From assembly GCA_910586015.1 (NCBI GenBank), contig CAJUGJ010000004.1:1-64000 (forward strand): a DNA stretch of 64,000 nt, written 5' to 3'. Position numbers and translations under genes: made by a program. Below the pieces are notes generated by a model. That model saw only the letters and a list, made by a program, of their open reading frames with translations, was not told the DNA's origin and did no database searches. This DNA is from an uncultured Lachnospiraceae bacterium (GTDB taxonomy: Bacteria > Bacillota > Clostridia > Lachnospirales > Lachnospiraceae). How positions within the stretch are numbered: the stretch's first letter is position 1; the number at the start of each line of letters is the position of its first letter. This document shows, one piece after another, positions 43,417 to 52,747 of the stretch.

Positions 43417-43726
43417 TATTTCTCCTCCTTGTTACTATTTTTCATGCTTTCATACAGCATAAAACAGCTATTCTTTTGCAATCATACTGCAAAATTGTGA
43501 AAACTTACAGTAGAAACTGTGAAAATATTGTGAACTCCAAACCAATTAGCGAAAGAAAATTCTTTCTTAATGGTCTTTAATCTCTTAGAGAGAGATTTCA
43601 AAGAATAAACTTTTGAAAAGTGTTGACAAAATCGAAAATATATCTAAATAAATCTGATAAATTATCCGATATTATTAGTACAAAGGAACTAGTTAATCGA
43701 CTATATCAGACCAAGGAGGGGACAAT
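43417..43726. other. divergent spacer between the Gld operon and the small orphan gene
   Basis: There is no gene here. The plus strand has TTGACA-N16-TAAATA (43623-43650), a modest promoter for the small gene at 43727. A TCCGATAT about 20 bases later resembles a SigD -10 but the matching TAAA is spaced wrongly. TGTGAA occurs three times between 43490 and 43540 as possible direct repeats. No convincing promoter for the Gld operon was found. Confidence 0.35.
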
Positions 43727-43993
43727 ATGGAAGATCGTATTCAAGTTTTGCTTAGAATTCAGCCAGTATTACGTATAGAACCATCTAAGAAGATGTATCA
43801 GCACAATCAAAGAATGCAGGATCATACTTCAGACAGAGAACAAGATTCAGAAAGTGGATTCTCTAAAATGTTAGCAGCAGAACGTGGAAAACTAGAACAG
43901 GAAACCACAAAAAGGATTTTTATAAGTAGTAACTATGGCAAGGATGCCAAAGAAATCACAGAATATATAAGTAGTTGGGACTTTAGAAGATGA
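43727..43993 (+). CDS. small hypothetical protein
   Basis: An 88-residue hydrophilic protein with a strong ribosome binding site, AAGGAGGGG, six bases before the ATG. There is no signal peptide, membrane helix or cysteine. The N-terminus (IQVLLRIQPVLRIEP) is the only hydrophobic part; the centre is rich in Gln, Asp, Glu and Lys and is probably helical or disordered. I do not recognise a family. It has a plausible promoter and a clear terminator of its own, so it is a complete monocistronic unit. Confidence 0.65.
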   Translation: MEDRIQVLLRIQPVLRIEPSKKMYQHNQRMQDHTSDREQDSESGFSKMLAAERGKLEQETTKRIFISSNYGKDAKEITEYISSWDFRR

Positions 43994-44062
43994 AAAAAAC
44001 AGATTTTATACTTACACTAAGAAAAGAGGATACCACCCACAAAGTGGCTTCTCACATTTGGC

Positions 44063-44112
44063 AATAAGCTTACCTGTGTCCCGTTAAATACAAGGTAGGC
44101 TTATTTATTTTT
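44063..44112 (+). terminator. terminator of the small orphan gene
   Basis: AATAAGCTTACCT and AGGTAGGCTTATT pair with one mismatch, followed by TTATTTTT. It lies 70 bases after the stop codon. The rest of the stretch up to the lysine riboswitch (44113-44206) shows nothing. Confidence 0.75.
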
Positions 44113-44206
44113 GCTTGTTGTTTCTACTGTCTATGTATGTAGTGCAATCAAAAATTTTCTATAAAATCGCTTCATATGTTTGTTCTGTAAATTCACATAA
44201 AAATAG

Positions 44207-44235
44207 TTGACTTTCTAATTATATAGTGATAGTAT
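44207..44235 (+). promoter_or_regulatory. dapA promoter
   Basis: TTGACT-N17-TAGTAT lies just ahead of the lysine riboswitch, with the predicted start near 44242. Confidence 0.6.
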
Positions 44236-44248
44236 AAAGAAAAAGTTG

Positions 44249-44419
44249 TTTTAGTAGAGGTGCGTCTAAAAAGAGTACATAGCATATCAAAGTGCAGGTT
44301 TTTCATGCTATGGAAAGGTGCAGATGCCGAAGTGCCAAAGTTTCCTGCAAATTTTGGTGCTGGGGGCAAGCTGAATAAGTTTGTCACTGTCATCAATTTT
44401 GATGGAGTGCTACTGAAAA
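44249..44419 (+). promoter_or_regulatory. lysine riboswitch (L box)
   Basis: The conserved core is plain: AGAGGTGCG, AAGAGTA, GGAAAGGTGCAGATGCCGAAG and, in the later part, GGTGCTGGGGGCAAGC and TGTCACTGTC. P1 is formed by TTTAGTAG (44250) and CTACTGAAA (44410). When lysine is bound the following terminator should form and shut off dapA-dapB, the first committed steps of lysine and diaminopimelate synthesis. Confidence 0.95.
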
Positions 44420-44449
44420 GTGGAATTGGGGAGATTCTCTATTCATAGT

Positions 44450-44471
44450 GCCGATCAATTCGGCTTTTTTT
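44450..44471 (+). terminator. lysine riboswitch terminator
   Basis: GCCGA and TCGGC pair around a 5-base loop, followed by seven T, 25 bases before the dapA start. It is the expression platform of the riboswitch. Confidence 0.9.
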
Positions 44472-44495
44472 ATGTAAATTTTTAGGAGGTGTCAT

Positions 44496-45383
44496 ATGTC
44501 TATTTTTAAAGGTGCAGGTGTGGCTATTATTACTCCATTTCATACAGATGGAAGTGTAAATTATGAGAAATTAGGAGAATTAATTGATTTTCAGATTGAA
44601 AATGGAACAGACAGTATTATAATTTGTGGAACAACTGGAGAGTCTTCTACTTTAACACATGAAGAACATGTAGAATGTATTCGCTATGCAGTAGCACATA
44701 CAGCAAAACGGATTCCTGTGATTGCTGGAACAGGCTCAAATTGTACAAAGACAGCCATATATCTGTCACAAGAAGCAGATAAAGCTGGCGCAGACGCTGT
44801 ACTTTTAGTTTCTCCTTATTATAATAAAGCAACGCAAAAGGGATTGATCGAACATTTTACTCAAATAGTAAAATCTATTCAGATTCCTGCAATTCTCTAT
44901 AATATTCCGGGTAGAACAGGCTGTAACATTCTTCCGTCTACTGCTGCTTATCTAGCAAAAAATGTAGATCAGATTGTAGCGATGAAAGAAGCTACTGGAG
45001 ATCTTAAACAGGCAATAGAAACTATGTCTGCTTGTGAAGGAAGACTGGATCTATATTCGGGAGATGATAATCTTATTGTACCAATGCTATCTATTGGTGG
45101 AAAGGGTGTCATTTCTGTGCTTTCTAATATAGCTCCAAAAGACACACATGAGATTGTTGCACGTTATCTTGTAAAAGATATTGAGGGAAGTTTAAATCTT
45201 CAACTTCGCTATCTTCCTTTAATTAAAGCACTATTTAGTGAAGTAAACCCAATTCCAGTAAAACGGGCATTAAATTTAATGGGTTTTGAAGTTGGAGGTT
45301 TAAGAAGTCCATTAACAGAAATGGAGTCAGAACATACTATAGTTTTGAAACAAGAGTTAGAGAAAGTAGGACTTCTTTCGTAA
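44496..45383 (+). CDS. dapA: 4-hydroxy-tetrahydrodipicolinate synthase
   Basis: A 295-residue (beta/alpha)8 aldolase that joins pyruvate and aspartate semialdehyde. It has the GTTGESSTLT motif, the Tyr in LYNIPGRTGCN, and the Schiff-base Lys in VAMKEATGDL. AGGAGG lies before the ATG. It is directly controlled by the lysine riboswitch and followed 24 bases later by dapB. Confidence 0.97.
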   Translation: MSIFKGAGVAIITPFHTDGSVNYEKLGELIDFQIENGTDSIIICGTTGESSTLTHEEHVECIRYAVAHTAKRIPVIAGTGSNCTKTAIYLSQEADKAGADAVLLVSPYYNKATQKGLIEHFTQIVKSIQIPAILYNIPGRTGCNILPSTAAYLAKNVDQIVAMKEATGDLKQAIETMSACEGRLDLYSGDDNLIVPMLSIGGKGVISVLSNIAPKDTHEIVARYLVKDIEGSLNLQLRYLPLIKALFSEVNPIPVKRALNLMGFEVGGLRSPLTEMESEHTIVLKQELEKVGLLS

Positions 45384-45407
45384 CAAAAAAGAATGGAGAA
45401 CAAGATT

Positions 45408-46163
45408 ATGACTAAAATACTATTGCGTGGATGTAATGGAAAGATGGGACAAGTCGTTACATCAATTGCAGAACAGGATTTAGAAACAGAGATTGTGGCA
45501 GGCATAGATTGGAATACAGAACAAAAAAATTCTTATCCGGTTTATAAGACTATTTCAGAGTGTCCTATAAAGGCAGATGTTATTATTGATTTTTCCTCTC
45601 CTTCGGAATTAGAAGAATTATTAGAAACTGCAAAGAAGCAGACTCTACCTATTGTACTTTGTACAACTGGATTAAATGAAGAACAGATTATATCCATAGA
45701 AAATGCCTCTAAGGAGATAGCCATTCTTCGTTCTGCCAATATGTCTTTTGGAATCAACGTACTGATGAAATTAGTCCAAGAAGCTGCAAAAAAATTAACA
45801 GAGGCAGGATTTGATATAGAAGTTATAGAGCGACATCATAATCAAAAAGTAGATGCTCCGTCTGGAACAGCCCTTGCCCTAGCAGATGCGATCAATGAAA
45901 GTTTAGATAACCAATATCACTATGTTTATGATCGTTCGAAAGAACGACATAAACGAGAAAAAAATGAAATTGGAATCAGTGCAGTACGGGGTGGAACAAT
46001 TGTCGGAGAGCATACTATCCTCTTTGCAGGGCGTGATGAAGTAATTGAATTGAAACATACTGCCTATTCTAAAGAAATCTTTGCAAATGGCGCAGTACAA
46101 GCTGCTAAATTTTTATCTGGGAAAAAATCTGGAATGTATCAGATGAGTGATGTAACAGAATAA
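45408..46163 (+). CDS. dapB: 4-hydroxy-tetrahydrodipicolinate reductase
   Basis: A 251-residue NAD(P)H-dependent reductase, the step after DapA. The nucleotide-binding motif is GCNGKMGQVV, followed by VIDFSSPS, VLCTTGLNE and the signature VIERHHNQKVDAPSGTA with the catalytic His and Lys. I place the start at ATG 45408 after TGGAG; an ATG five codons earlier is part of that site. Confidence 0.96.
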   Translation: MTKILLRGCNGKMGQVVTSIAEQDLETEIVAGIDWNTEQKNSYPVYKTISECPIKADVIIDFSSPSELEELLETAKKQTLPIVLCTTGLNEEQIISIENASKEIAILRSANMSFGINVLMKLVQEAAKKLTEAGFDIEVIERHHNQKVDAPSGTALALADAINESLDNQYHYVYDRSKERHKREKNEIGISAVRGGTIVGEHTILFAGRDEVIELKHTAYSKEIFANGAVQAAKFLSGKKSGMYQMSDVTE

Positions 46164-46173
46164 ATAGTTTTTA

Positions 46174-46214
46174 AGGAGATGTTGTAAAATAATTTTATAA
46201 CATCTCCTAATCCT
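46174..46214 (+). terminator. dapAB terminator
   Basis: AGGAGATGTTGTAAAAT pairs perfectly, apart from one G-T pair, with its complement across a 1-base gap, followed by a loose T-run. Confidence 0.75.
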
Positions 46215-46243
46215 TTTGTTAAATTTTTCTTTATAATAGCTTT

Positions 46244-46882
46244 TTACTCCTCTTCTGTTTCTAAATATTCTAATTTACTAACTGATACTTCATAAGCAAT
46301 CCTTTTTTCAAATTCATCTTCATCTAGTTTCTTTTGGTACTCCCTACTTTGAATTCTACCCCAAACCTGAATATGTGAACCGACTTCAAAACTATCGGCA
46401 AAACGTGCATTTCTGCCCCAGCAAATACACGGAATGTAATCGGACTTTCCATATGGACGATTGACTGCCAATAAAATATCTGCAATTTCACGCCCTAAAG
46501 GGGTCTTGCGATATACTGGTGGTTTACAAACAAATCCATCTAAAAAGATATAGTTTGGTTTTTGTCCCTCTGTTTCCTCATCTGTAAGAAGTACTTCTCT
46601 TGCAAAGACTGATAACACCAGTCGATTTCTGTTTTCTTCATGACGGTTATAGGAACGGAACTGACCATTTACCTCCATAAACTTTCCACGGTAATCTTCT
46701 TTTACATCTAAGAGACGTTCTGATACCATAACTGGAATAATATCTACAGAATTACTCAGACGATTGATTCGAATATCAACCAGATAAAATCCCTCTCCAA
46801 ATACATCATGGCTGTAAACAAACTCACTGACAACCTCTCCTGCAATACTTACTTGATTATTATCAAATACTTTATCTGTCAT
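46244..46882 (-). CDS. SSB-like protein with two OB folds
   Basis: A 212-residue protein. Residues about 8-100 look like one OB fold (QVSIAGEVVSEF, then FYLVDIRINR). Residues about 108-205 look like a second that is closest to SSB, with KTPLGREIADILLAVNR and YIPCICWGRNA. Both lack the acidic C-terminal tip (DDIPF) that normal SSB uses to recruit partners, although the tail is acidic (LETEEE). It is likely a single-strand DNA-binding accessory protein rather than the main SSB. I place the start at ATG 46882 after GGGAG; a longer basic N-terminus from 46921 is possible. Confidence 0.75.
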   Translation of the reverse strand: MTDKVFDNNQVSIAGEVVSEFVYSHDVFGEGFYLVDIRINRLSNSVDIIPVMVSERLLDVKEDYRGKFMEVNGQFRSYNRHEENRNRLVLSVFAREVLLTDEETEGQKPNYIFLDGFVCKPPVYRKTPLGREIADILLAVNRPYGKSDYIPCICWGRNARFADSFEVGSHIQVWGRIQSREYQKKLDEDEFEKRIAYEVSVSKLEYLETEEE

Positions 46883-46954
46883 TTTGTATGACTCCCTTCT
46901 TTTCCTTTTGTTTGTTTTCATGTTATCTCTTTATAGGTTATTCTTATACTCTTT

Positions 46955-46983
46955 ATTATATTAGTAAATTATTTACAAATCAA
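46955..46983 (-). promoter_or_regulatory. promoter of the SSB-like gene
   Basis: TTGATT-N17-TATAAT on the minus strand, 73 bases ahead of the start codon at 46882. Confidence 0.6.
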
Positions 46984-47163
46984 GTATTTTTTGTATTTTA
47001 TTTCTTATTTTTTACAACATCTTTCTACAAAAATTTTATAAAAAAATAAATTTTCATTTAATCTCTTTCTATTCTCTTTTCATTGAAAGGAAACAATTCT
47101 TTTCCTTCTCTTCTATCTTTCTGCACTAAATTTACTAAAAATCAGGTTTCTTAGAAAAAAATC
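46984..47163. other. AT-rich divergent spacer
   Basis: This part lies between the promoters of the SSB-like gene and typA. It is rich in T on the plus strand and I see no gene or structured element in it. Confidence 0.4.
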
Positions 47164-47193
47164 TTGTAAATTCTCTGTCATTTGATCTATAAT
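47164..47193 (+). promoter_or_regulatory. typA promoter
   Basis: TTGTAA-N18-TATAAT, with the predicted start about 50 bases before the typA ATG. Confidence 0.55.
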
Positions 47194-47249
47194 AGCCGAT
47201 AGTGACTGCATTTACTGATTTTCTATTGTAAGAAAGAGGGTTAATCCTT

Positions 47250-49076
47250 ATGAAAATGAAACGTGAAGATATTCGTAATATTGCAATTATAGCTCATGTC
47301 GATCATGGAAAAACAACTCTGGTCGATGAACTTTTAAAGCAAAGTGGAGTATTTCGCTCTAACCAAGTCGTAGAAGAACGTGTAATGGATTCTAATGATA
47401 TTGAACGGGAACGTGGTATTACTATTCTCGCTAAAAATACAGCGGTTATTTATCAAGGTGTCAAAATCAATATTATTGATACTCCAGGACATGCCGATTT
47501 TGGTGGTGAAGTAGAACGTGTTTTAAAAATGGTTAATGGTGTGATTTTAGTAGTAGACGCTTTTGAAGGCCCTATGCCTCAGACAAAGTTTGTTTTAAGA
47601 AAAGCTTTGGAACTAAATCTTCCTGTTATTGTATGTATTAATAAAATAGATAGACCAGAAGCACGTCCAAAAGAAGTAATTGATGAAGTTTTAGAATTAT
47701 TTATTGAGCTAGATGCAAGCGATGAGCAATTAGATTGTCCTTTTGTTTTTGCTTCTGCCAAATCGGGTATTGCTATTTTAGAATTAGAGGACAAGCCAGA
47801 AAATATGAAACCTCTATTTGAAACTATTTTAGACTATATTCCTGCTCCAGAAGGCGATCCAGATGCCCAAACACAAGTTTTAGTCAGTACAATTGATTAT
47901 AATGAATATGTTGGAAGAATTGGAATTGGTAAAGTAGATAATGGTTCTATTAAAGTAAACCAAGATGTTGTAATTGTAAACGCCCATGAACCAGAGAAGA
48001 ACCGGCGTGTTAAAGTCAGCAAACTATATGTTTTTGAAGGTTTAAAAAAGACAGAAGTAGCAGAGGCAAAAATCGGAGCGATTGTAGCGATCTCCGGAAT
48101 TTCCGATCTGCATATTGGAGATACTATCTGTTCTCCAGAACATCCAGAACCAATTTTATTCCAAAAGATTTCAGAACCTACGATTGCGATGAATTTTATT
48201 GTTAATGATAGTCCATTTGCAGGACAGGAAGGAAAGTTTGTAACTTCCAGACATTTAAGAGAACGCCTTTTTCGGGAATTAAATACAGATGTCAGTCTTC
48301 GAGTAGAGGAAACAGATACCACTGAATCCTTTAAAGTTTCTGGACGTGGAGAACTGCATTTATCTGTTTTAATTGAAAATATGCGTAGAGAAGGATATGA
48401 ATTTGCTGTGAGCAAACCAGAAGTTTTATATAAGATAGCAGAAGACGGAAAAAAATTAGAACCAATGGAACATGCCTATATTGATGTTCCAGACGAATTT
48501 TCTGGCTCTGTTATTGAAAAATTGAGCAGTCGTAAAGGTGAATTAGTCGGGATGTCCACAAAGGGAAGTGGTTATACCAGACTGGAATTTTCTATTCCAT
48601 CCAGAGGACTAATTGGATATCGTGGCGAATTTATGACAGATACAAAAGGAAATGGTATCTTAAATACTTCCTTCGATGGATATGGTGATTATAAAGGAGA
48701 TATTCAATACCGAAAACAGGGAAGTTTAATTGCTTTTGAAACAGGAGAAGCGATCACCTATGGACTATTCAATGCTCAAGAGAGGGGAACTCTTTTTATT
48801 GGTTCGGGAGAACGAGTTTATTCTGGTATGATTGTTGGACAAAATGGAAAAACAGAAGATGTAGAATTAAATGTATGTAAAAAGAAACAGCTTACTAATA
48901 CGCGTTCTTCTAGTTCTGATGAAGCTCTCCGTTTAACTCCACCGAAAATTTTAAGTTTAGAGCAAGCTATTGAATTTATTGAAACAGATGAATTGTTAGA
49001 AGTAACACCAAAAAGTCTCCGAATTCGTAAAAAAATTTTAGATCCTTTACAGAGAAAACGTGCAAATCGAAAATAA
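47250..49076 (+). CDS. typA: ribosome-associated GTPase TypA/BipA
   Basis: A 608-residue translational GTPase that binds the ribosome and helps assembly and stress growth. G1 is [10 protein letters not shown], switch [14 protein letters not shown]3 [11 protein letters not shown] and G4 [13 protein letters not shown]-like domains III and V follow ([19 protein letters not shown]), then the TypA-specific C-terminal domain with [25 protein letters not shown] precedes the ATG by ten bases. Confidence 0.97.
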   Translation: MKMKREDIRNIAIIAHVDHGKTTLVDELLKQSGVFRSNQVVEERVMDSNDIERERGITILAKNTAVIYQGVKINIIDTPGHADFGGEVERVLKMVNGVILVVDAFEGPMPQTKFVLRKALELNLPVIVCINKIDRPEARPKEVIDEVLELFIELDASDEQLDCPFVFASAKSGIAILELEDKPENMKPLFETILDYIPAPEGDPDAQTQVLVSTIDYNEYVGRIGIGKVDNGSIKVNQDVVIVNAHEPEKNRRVKVSKLYVFEGLKKTEVAEAKIGAIVAISGISDLHIGDTICSPEHPEPILFQKISEPTIAMNFIVNDSPFAGQEGKFVTSRHLRERLFRELNTDVSLRVEETDTTESFKVSGRGELHLSVLIENMRREGYEFAVSKPEVLYKIAEDGKKLEPMEHAYIDVPDEFSGSVIEKLSSRKGELVGMSTKGSGYTRLEFSIPSRGLIGYRGEFMTDTKGNGILNTSFDGYGDYKGDIQYRKQGSLIAFETGEAITYGLFNAQERGTLFIGSGERVYSGMIVGQNGKTEDVELNVCKKKQLTNTRSSSSDEALRLTPPKILSLEQAIEFIETDELLEVTPKSLRIRKKILDPLQRKRANRK

Positions 49077-49092
49077 TGATATCGTTTAGTAT

Positions 49093-49134
49093 TTGCGGAA
49101 GTAGAAATTAAGAAATGAAGTTCTACTTCCGCAA
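49093..49134. terminator. hairpin between typA and the HTH-Panacea gene
   Basis: A 14-bp perfect stem (TTGCGGAAGTAGAA with TTCTACTTCCGCAA) lies between two convergent genes. The T-run is short on both sides. Confidence 0.65.
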
Positions 49135-49146
49135 TTTAAACTTATA

Positions 49147-49944
49147 TTACTTTTTTTCTTCCATTAAACGGCTGATACGATTCCATACATAGGGAATAAA
49201 ATCTTCAGGTTTTAAAACCTGATAACTTTGAAACAATTTTGTATAACATTCTCTGAAGTTATCATGCGAAATCTTTTTCTCTTCATCTTGATACTGTTCC
49301 ATTTCACTCTCTTCTCGCTCTTTTAACAGCAAAGCACTTGCCGCTTTGAAATTATACCATTCAAATGCCTTAATCACAGTCTGAATAATATATTTTTCTT
49401 CTTTACTAATCTGATTTTCTTCGATTTCCATAATATAAATTCCATGTAATTTCATATACTCATAGAGTTCTACATAAGGTAGTATATTATAAGTAATCTG
49501 ACATTTTTCTTCAAATATCGGTTTATTATACATGGTAAGAGAAAGGATTTGAGAATAGTATAAAATTGTTTCAACTGCCCACATCGTAATATCTCTATTA
49601 CAATAATTAATAATATATTGGGCTAAAAGCTTAATTTTACTATTCATGATTTTTTCCAACACTGCTTTTCTGCTTTTTTTAAATGCAACATTTGTAAGCT
49701 TATCTCGATTTTCTAATAGCAGTCTGTAATAATAATTTGGATCGCAGTGAATTTGTTTTAATCTGGATAAATACTCTGTAGTTGGAATATCTCCTTCCAT
49801 ATACCGAATAATCGTAGTTTCACCCCATCCTAACAATCTGGCTAATGGTTTTTTTCCTATTTTATATTCCGTGAGAATTTCTTGAATTTGTTCCGAAAAA
49901 GTTTCTTTTACATATTCGTTATCCCCTCGTTCATCCTTCATCAT
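49147..49944 (-). CDS. HTH-Panacea (SocA-like) domain protein
   Basis: A 265-residue protein. Residues 17-62 form a helix-turn-helix (ARLLGWGETTIIRYMEGDIP, as in MqsA-type antitoxins). Residues about 105-225 look like the Panacea/SocA-like domain (DUF4065), with LLAQYIINY, ETILYYSQILSLTMYNKPIFEE shortened here, and LPYVELYEYMKLHG. The usual Gly-Pro of that last motif is weak. Such proteins are antitoxins that hold many toxin types in check. No toxin gene is adjacent: an AI-2E-type permease gene lies upstream, and typA converges on it. It may be a solitary regulator. GGAGG precedes the ATG. Confidence 0.7.
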   Translation of the reverse strand: MMKDERGDNEYVKETFSEQIQEILTEYKIGKKPLARLLGWGETTIIRYMEGDIPTTEYLSRLKQIHCDPNYYYRLLLENRDKLTNVAFKKSRKAVLEKIMNSKIKLLAQYIINYCNRDITMWAVETILYYSQILSLTMYNKPIFEEKCQITYNILPYVELYEYMKLHGIYIMEIEENQISKEEKYIIQTVIKAFEWYNFKAASALLLKEREESEMEQYQDEEKKISHDNFRECYTKLFQSYQVLKPEDFIPYVWNRISRLMEEKK

Positions 49945-49958
49945 AATTCCTCCTACTT

Positions 49959-51080
49959 TTAATATTTCCGGTATTCATTAATATCTGTTACAATAATCTC
50001 AATTCCTCGAAACAGTCGATCAAATGCTCCCATCCGATAAAAACTAATCAAAGCCATACCGATTGGAATTCCAATAATCATTCCTAAAACTCCGCTGATT
50101 CGATAGCCGATAAACATAAAAATCAGAGTAGATAATGGTGAAATTCCTATACTGTCCCCTACCATTTTCGGCTGTAATAACTGTTTAATTAACTGGCAGG
50201 CAAGATAAAGAATAACAAGCACGATTGCTCTTGCATAATCTCCAGTAATTATCATAATAATTGCCCATGGCCATAGTATAAATCCTGTGCCAAATACAGG
50301 AAGTAAATCAATAAAGGAAATTAAAAATGCAATCAAAAAAGAATAGCTAACTCTCATAAACAAAAAGGTAATAAACATAATCATCATGAGCAGTAACATA
50401 ATTTTAAACTGAGCTTTAAAATAACCACCAACTGCATTTTTAAAATTTGAAACAATAACTCGATACCCTTTTTGGATAGACTCTGGAAAAAGTTTCTTTG
50501 TAGTAGATACTAATTTATCTCGTTCTGCAATAAAAAAATAAGAAGCCAAAATTGTAATGATTGTAATAAAAAGACCATTTGCAATTCCCTTCACATAACC
50601 ACTTGCTTGTGTGATAGAAGGAAGTTCAATTCCTTCAAATAAACCTGCTAAAAAAGTTTCTGCTCCCTCGTTTGCAGCCTCTATAAATTCTCTTACCCCT
50701 TTTGGAAAATAGGTATCATATTTTGAAAGACTAACAGAAATTTTTTCAATAACTCCTGATAATTCTTTTGCAATATTAGGAATATCTTTTATTAATTTAA
50801 TTACTTCACTGACTATTAAAGAACCCAATATATAAGCTATCCCACAAATTGCAGCAATCGCAACAACAATAATAATTGCTGAACCATGTTTTCGGACAAT
50901 CTTAATTCGTTTCTCCATAAATTTTACTAATGGATTTGCAATAGCAGAAATGAAAAATGCAATAACAAATGGCAGGAAAAATCGAAGTAGTTTTGGTCCT
51001 AAGAAGATAACTAAGCCAAGTATCAATAGATTAAGTAAAAAATTAACAATGATTTTTCCATAAATCCCTCGTTCCCTCAT
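49959..51080 (-). CDS. AI-2E family permease
   Basis: A 373-residue integral membrane protein with about eight helices. The family marks are LPFVIAFFISAIANPLVKFME near the N-terminus (20 residues quoted loosely) and the conserved C-terminal half with FIDLLPVFGTGFILWPWAI and GISPLSTLIFMFIGYR. Its relatives include the sporulation protein YtvI and transporters of small molecules; the substrate here is unknown. GGAGG lies six bases before the ATG. It may be read with the HTH-Panacea gene 14 bases downstream. Confidence 0.88.
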   Translation of the reverse strand: MRERGIYGKIIVNFLLNLLILGLVIFLGPKLLRFFLPFVIAFFISAIANPLVKFMEKRIKIVRKHGSAIIIVVAIAAICGIAYILGSLIVSEVIKLIKDIPNIAKELSGVIEKISVSLSKYDTYFPKGVREFIEAANEGAETFLAGLFEGIELPSITQASGYVKGIANGLFITIITILASYFFIAERDKLVSTTKKLFPESIQKGYRVIVSNFKNAVGGYFKAQFKIMLLLMMIMFITFLFMRVSYSFLIAFLISFIDLLPVFGTGFILWPWAIIMIITGDYARAIVLVILYLACQLIKQLLQPKMVGDSIGISPLSTLIFMFIGYRISGVLGMIIGIPIGMALISFYRMGAFDRLFRGIEIIVTDINEYRKY

Positions 51081-51158
51081 ATTTAGCCTCCATACTGTGA
51101 CTGTTTTTTAAGAGCAGATAATCATTTTTATTACCTACTCTAAATTTATCGGCAAGTA

Positions 51159-51980
51159 CTAATTTTTCACTAACGGATGTGCCAAAAGAGTTAGGAAAAA
51201 AAACACTGCCGCTATAATTACAATAGTAGGTCCAGTCGCTGTATTTAAAAAATACGAAAGCACCAGTCCAAGCAAACCAGAAAATAAAGAAATGAGAATA
51301 GAAAACAAATGATATTCTCTCATATTTCCTGCTATATTTCTTGCAGATGCCGCAGGTAAAATCAACAGTGCATTGATCAATAAAATTCCAACCCATTTAA
51401 TAGAAAACATAACAATCAAAGCAATAAATACTGCAAAAATAGACTCGATTGTAGTTACTGGTACACCTTTACTTTTTGCAAGACTTACATTAAGACTAGC
51501 TGCTTCTAGACGATTAAAACAAAAGCCCCAAAAAAGAAGTGTTGCTAGAAATACAAGTAATAGAATGATAAGTTCTTTTTTTGAGATACTTAAAATATCT
51601 CCTACTAAAAGTGCAGAATATTTTGAAAATTGTCCTCCTAATGATAAAATTACTAATCCTATTGCGGTACTAAAGGAAGAAAATACTGAAATAATAGTAT
51701 CTGTAGAAAGACTGTCTTTTCGTTTTATAGCGTTTAAGAGTAATGCAAAGATAATTGCAAATACTGCCATAGTCAAATTAGTATCAGCAATATGTAACAA
51801 TACTCCGATTGCAACTCCTGTAAAGGCAGAATGTCCAAGAGCATCCGAGAAAAATGCCAATTTATTATTGACAATCATTGTTCCAAGAATTCCAAATAGT
51901 GGTGCTATTAAAAGAATCGCAAGAAATCCATTTCTCATAAAATCATATTCCATAAAATTCATGATTAACTTATTCCTCAC
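51159..51980 (-). CDS. znuB: metal ABC transporter permease
   Basis: A 273-residue membrane protein of the ABC-3 family with about eight helices. LSFGMIVNNKLAFFSDALGHSAF-like features are present as VNNKLAFFSDALGHSAFTG, and KWVGILLINALLILPAASAR is the coupling region. It is the permease for the binding protein and ATPase encoded upstream; zinc or manganese is the likely substrate. Confidence 0.92.
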   Translation of the reverse strand: MRNKLIMNFMEYDFMRNGFLAILLIAPLFGILGTMIVNNKLAFFSDALGHSAFTGVAIGVLLHIADTNLTMAVFAIIFALLLNAIKRKDSLSTDTIISVFSSFSTAIGLVILSLGGQFSKYSALLVGDILSISKKELIILLLVFLATLLFWGFCFNRLEAASLNVSLAKSKGVPVTTIESIFAVFIALIVMFSIKWVGILLINALLILPAASARNIAGNMREYHLFSILISLFSGLLGLVLSYFLNTATGPTIVIIAAVFFFLTLLAHPLVKN

Positions 51981-51984
51981 TTTC

Positions 51985-52746
51985 CTATCCTACCCATGCC
52001 GTCTTAGAACTTCCAAAAACTTCTTTAAATTCTCTGCTTGAAAGAACTTTATCGGGAGTTCCTTCTCGTATAATCGTCTTATCTAATAGTATAACATAAT
52101 CTGCATATTTTTCAACAAATTCAAGATCATGAGATACTAAAATCATTGCCAAATCATAATTTCTTTTTAGCATTTCAATATTTTTATAAAAAAGCTCTAT
52201 CCCGTTTCTATCAATTCCAGATACTGGTTCATCTAACAAAAGAAGATTTGGAACGGGGGTACAGGCAATGGATAATAGAACTCGTTGTAATTCTCCACCT
52301 GATAGATCTCCTACTTGTTTGTCAATTAAATCTTGTGCAGCAAATAGAGAAAGACGTTCTTTTACTTGTTTATATACCCGTTTAGATTGATATAGACAGA
52401 CAGGAATTTTACTGATATAGGCAGCAAACATATCATAAACGCTTGCAGGCGTATTCTTATCAATATTTAAGTATTGTGGTACATATCCAATTTGTAATCT
52501 TCGAATAGCATTTTGTTTAATATCTCGAAATTCTATTGTTCCTTCATGGTGTATCTCACCTAACATTGCTTTGATCAATGTTGATTTTCCTGCTCCGTTA
52601 CGTCCAATAATCACCGTCAGTCTTCCACAGTGAATATGAAGATTGATATGTTCTAATAACATGGTGCTCCCTGCTCGAACAGAAAAATCTTTTACTTTAA
52701 TACAATGAAAACCACAAGCACCTGCTCCTATTTTTAATTTTTCCAT
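51985..52746 (-). CDS. znuC: metal ABC transporter ATPase
   Basis: A 253-residue ATPase of the metal uptake family: Walker A GRNGAGKSTLIKAM, Q-loop IGYVPQYLNID, signature LSGGELQRVLLSIA, Walker B LLLLDEPVSGID and H-loop LVSHDLEFV. It is encoded between the binding protein and the permease, overlapping neither, with spacings of 1 and 4 bases. Confidence 0.94.
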   Translation of the reverse strand: MEKLKIGAGACGFHCIKVKDFSVRAGSTMLLEHINLHIHCGRLTVIIGRNGAGKSTLIKAMLGEIHHEGTIEFRDIKQNAIRRLQIGYVPQYLNIDKNTPASVYDMFAAYISKIPVCLYQSKRVYKQVKERLSLFAAQDLIDKQVGDLSGGELQRVLLSIACTPVPNLLLLDEPVSGIDRNGIELFYKNIEMLKRNYDLAMILVSHDLEFVEKYADYVILLDKTIIREGTPDKVLSSREFKEVFGSSKTAWVG

Positions 52747-52747
52747 T

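Noticed and set aside
43623..43680. A SigD (flagellar) promoter for the 88-residue gene
   Set aside because: TCCGATAT resembles the -10, but TAAA is at the wrong distance and no flagellar gene is near; the SigA-like boxes are better placed.
47897..48415. A 172-codon frame on the minus strand
   Set aside because: It lies wholly opposite typA and has no motif or binding site.
51373..52041. A 222-codon frame on the plus strand
   Set aside because: It is a shadow of the znuB gene on the other strand; the latter has clear family motifs.
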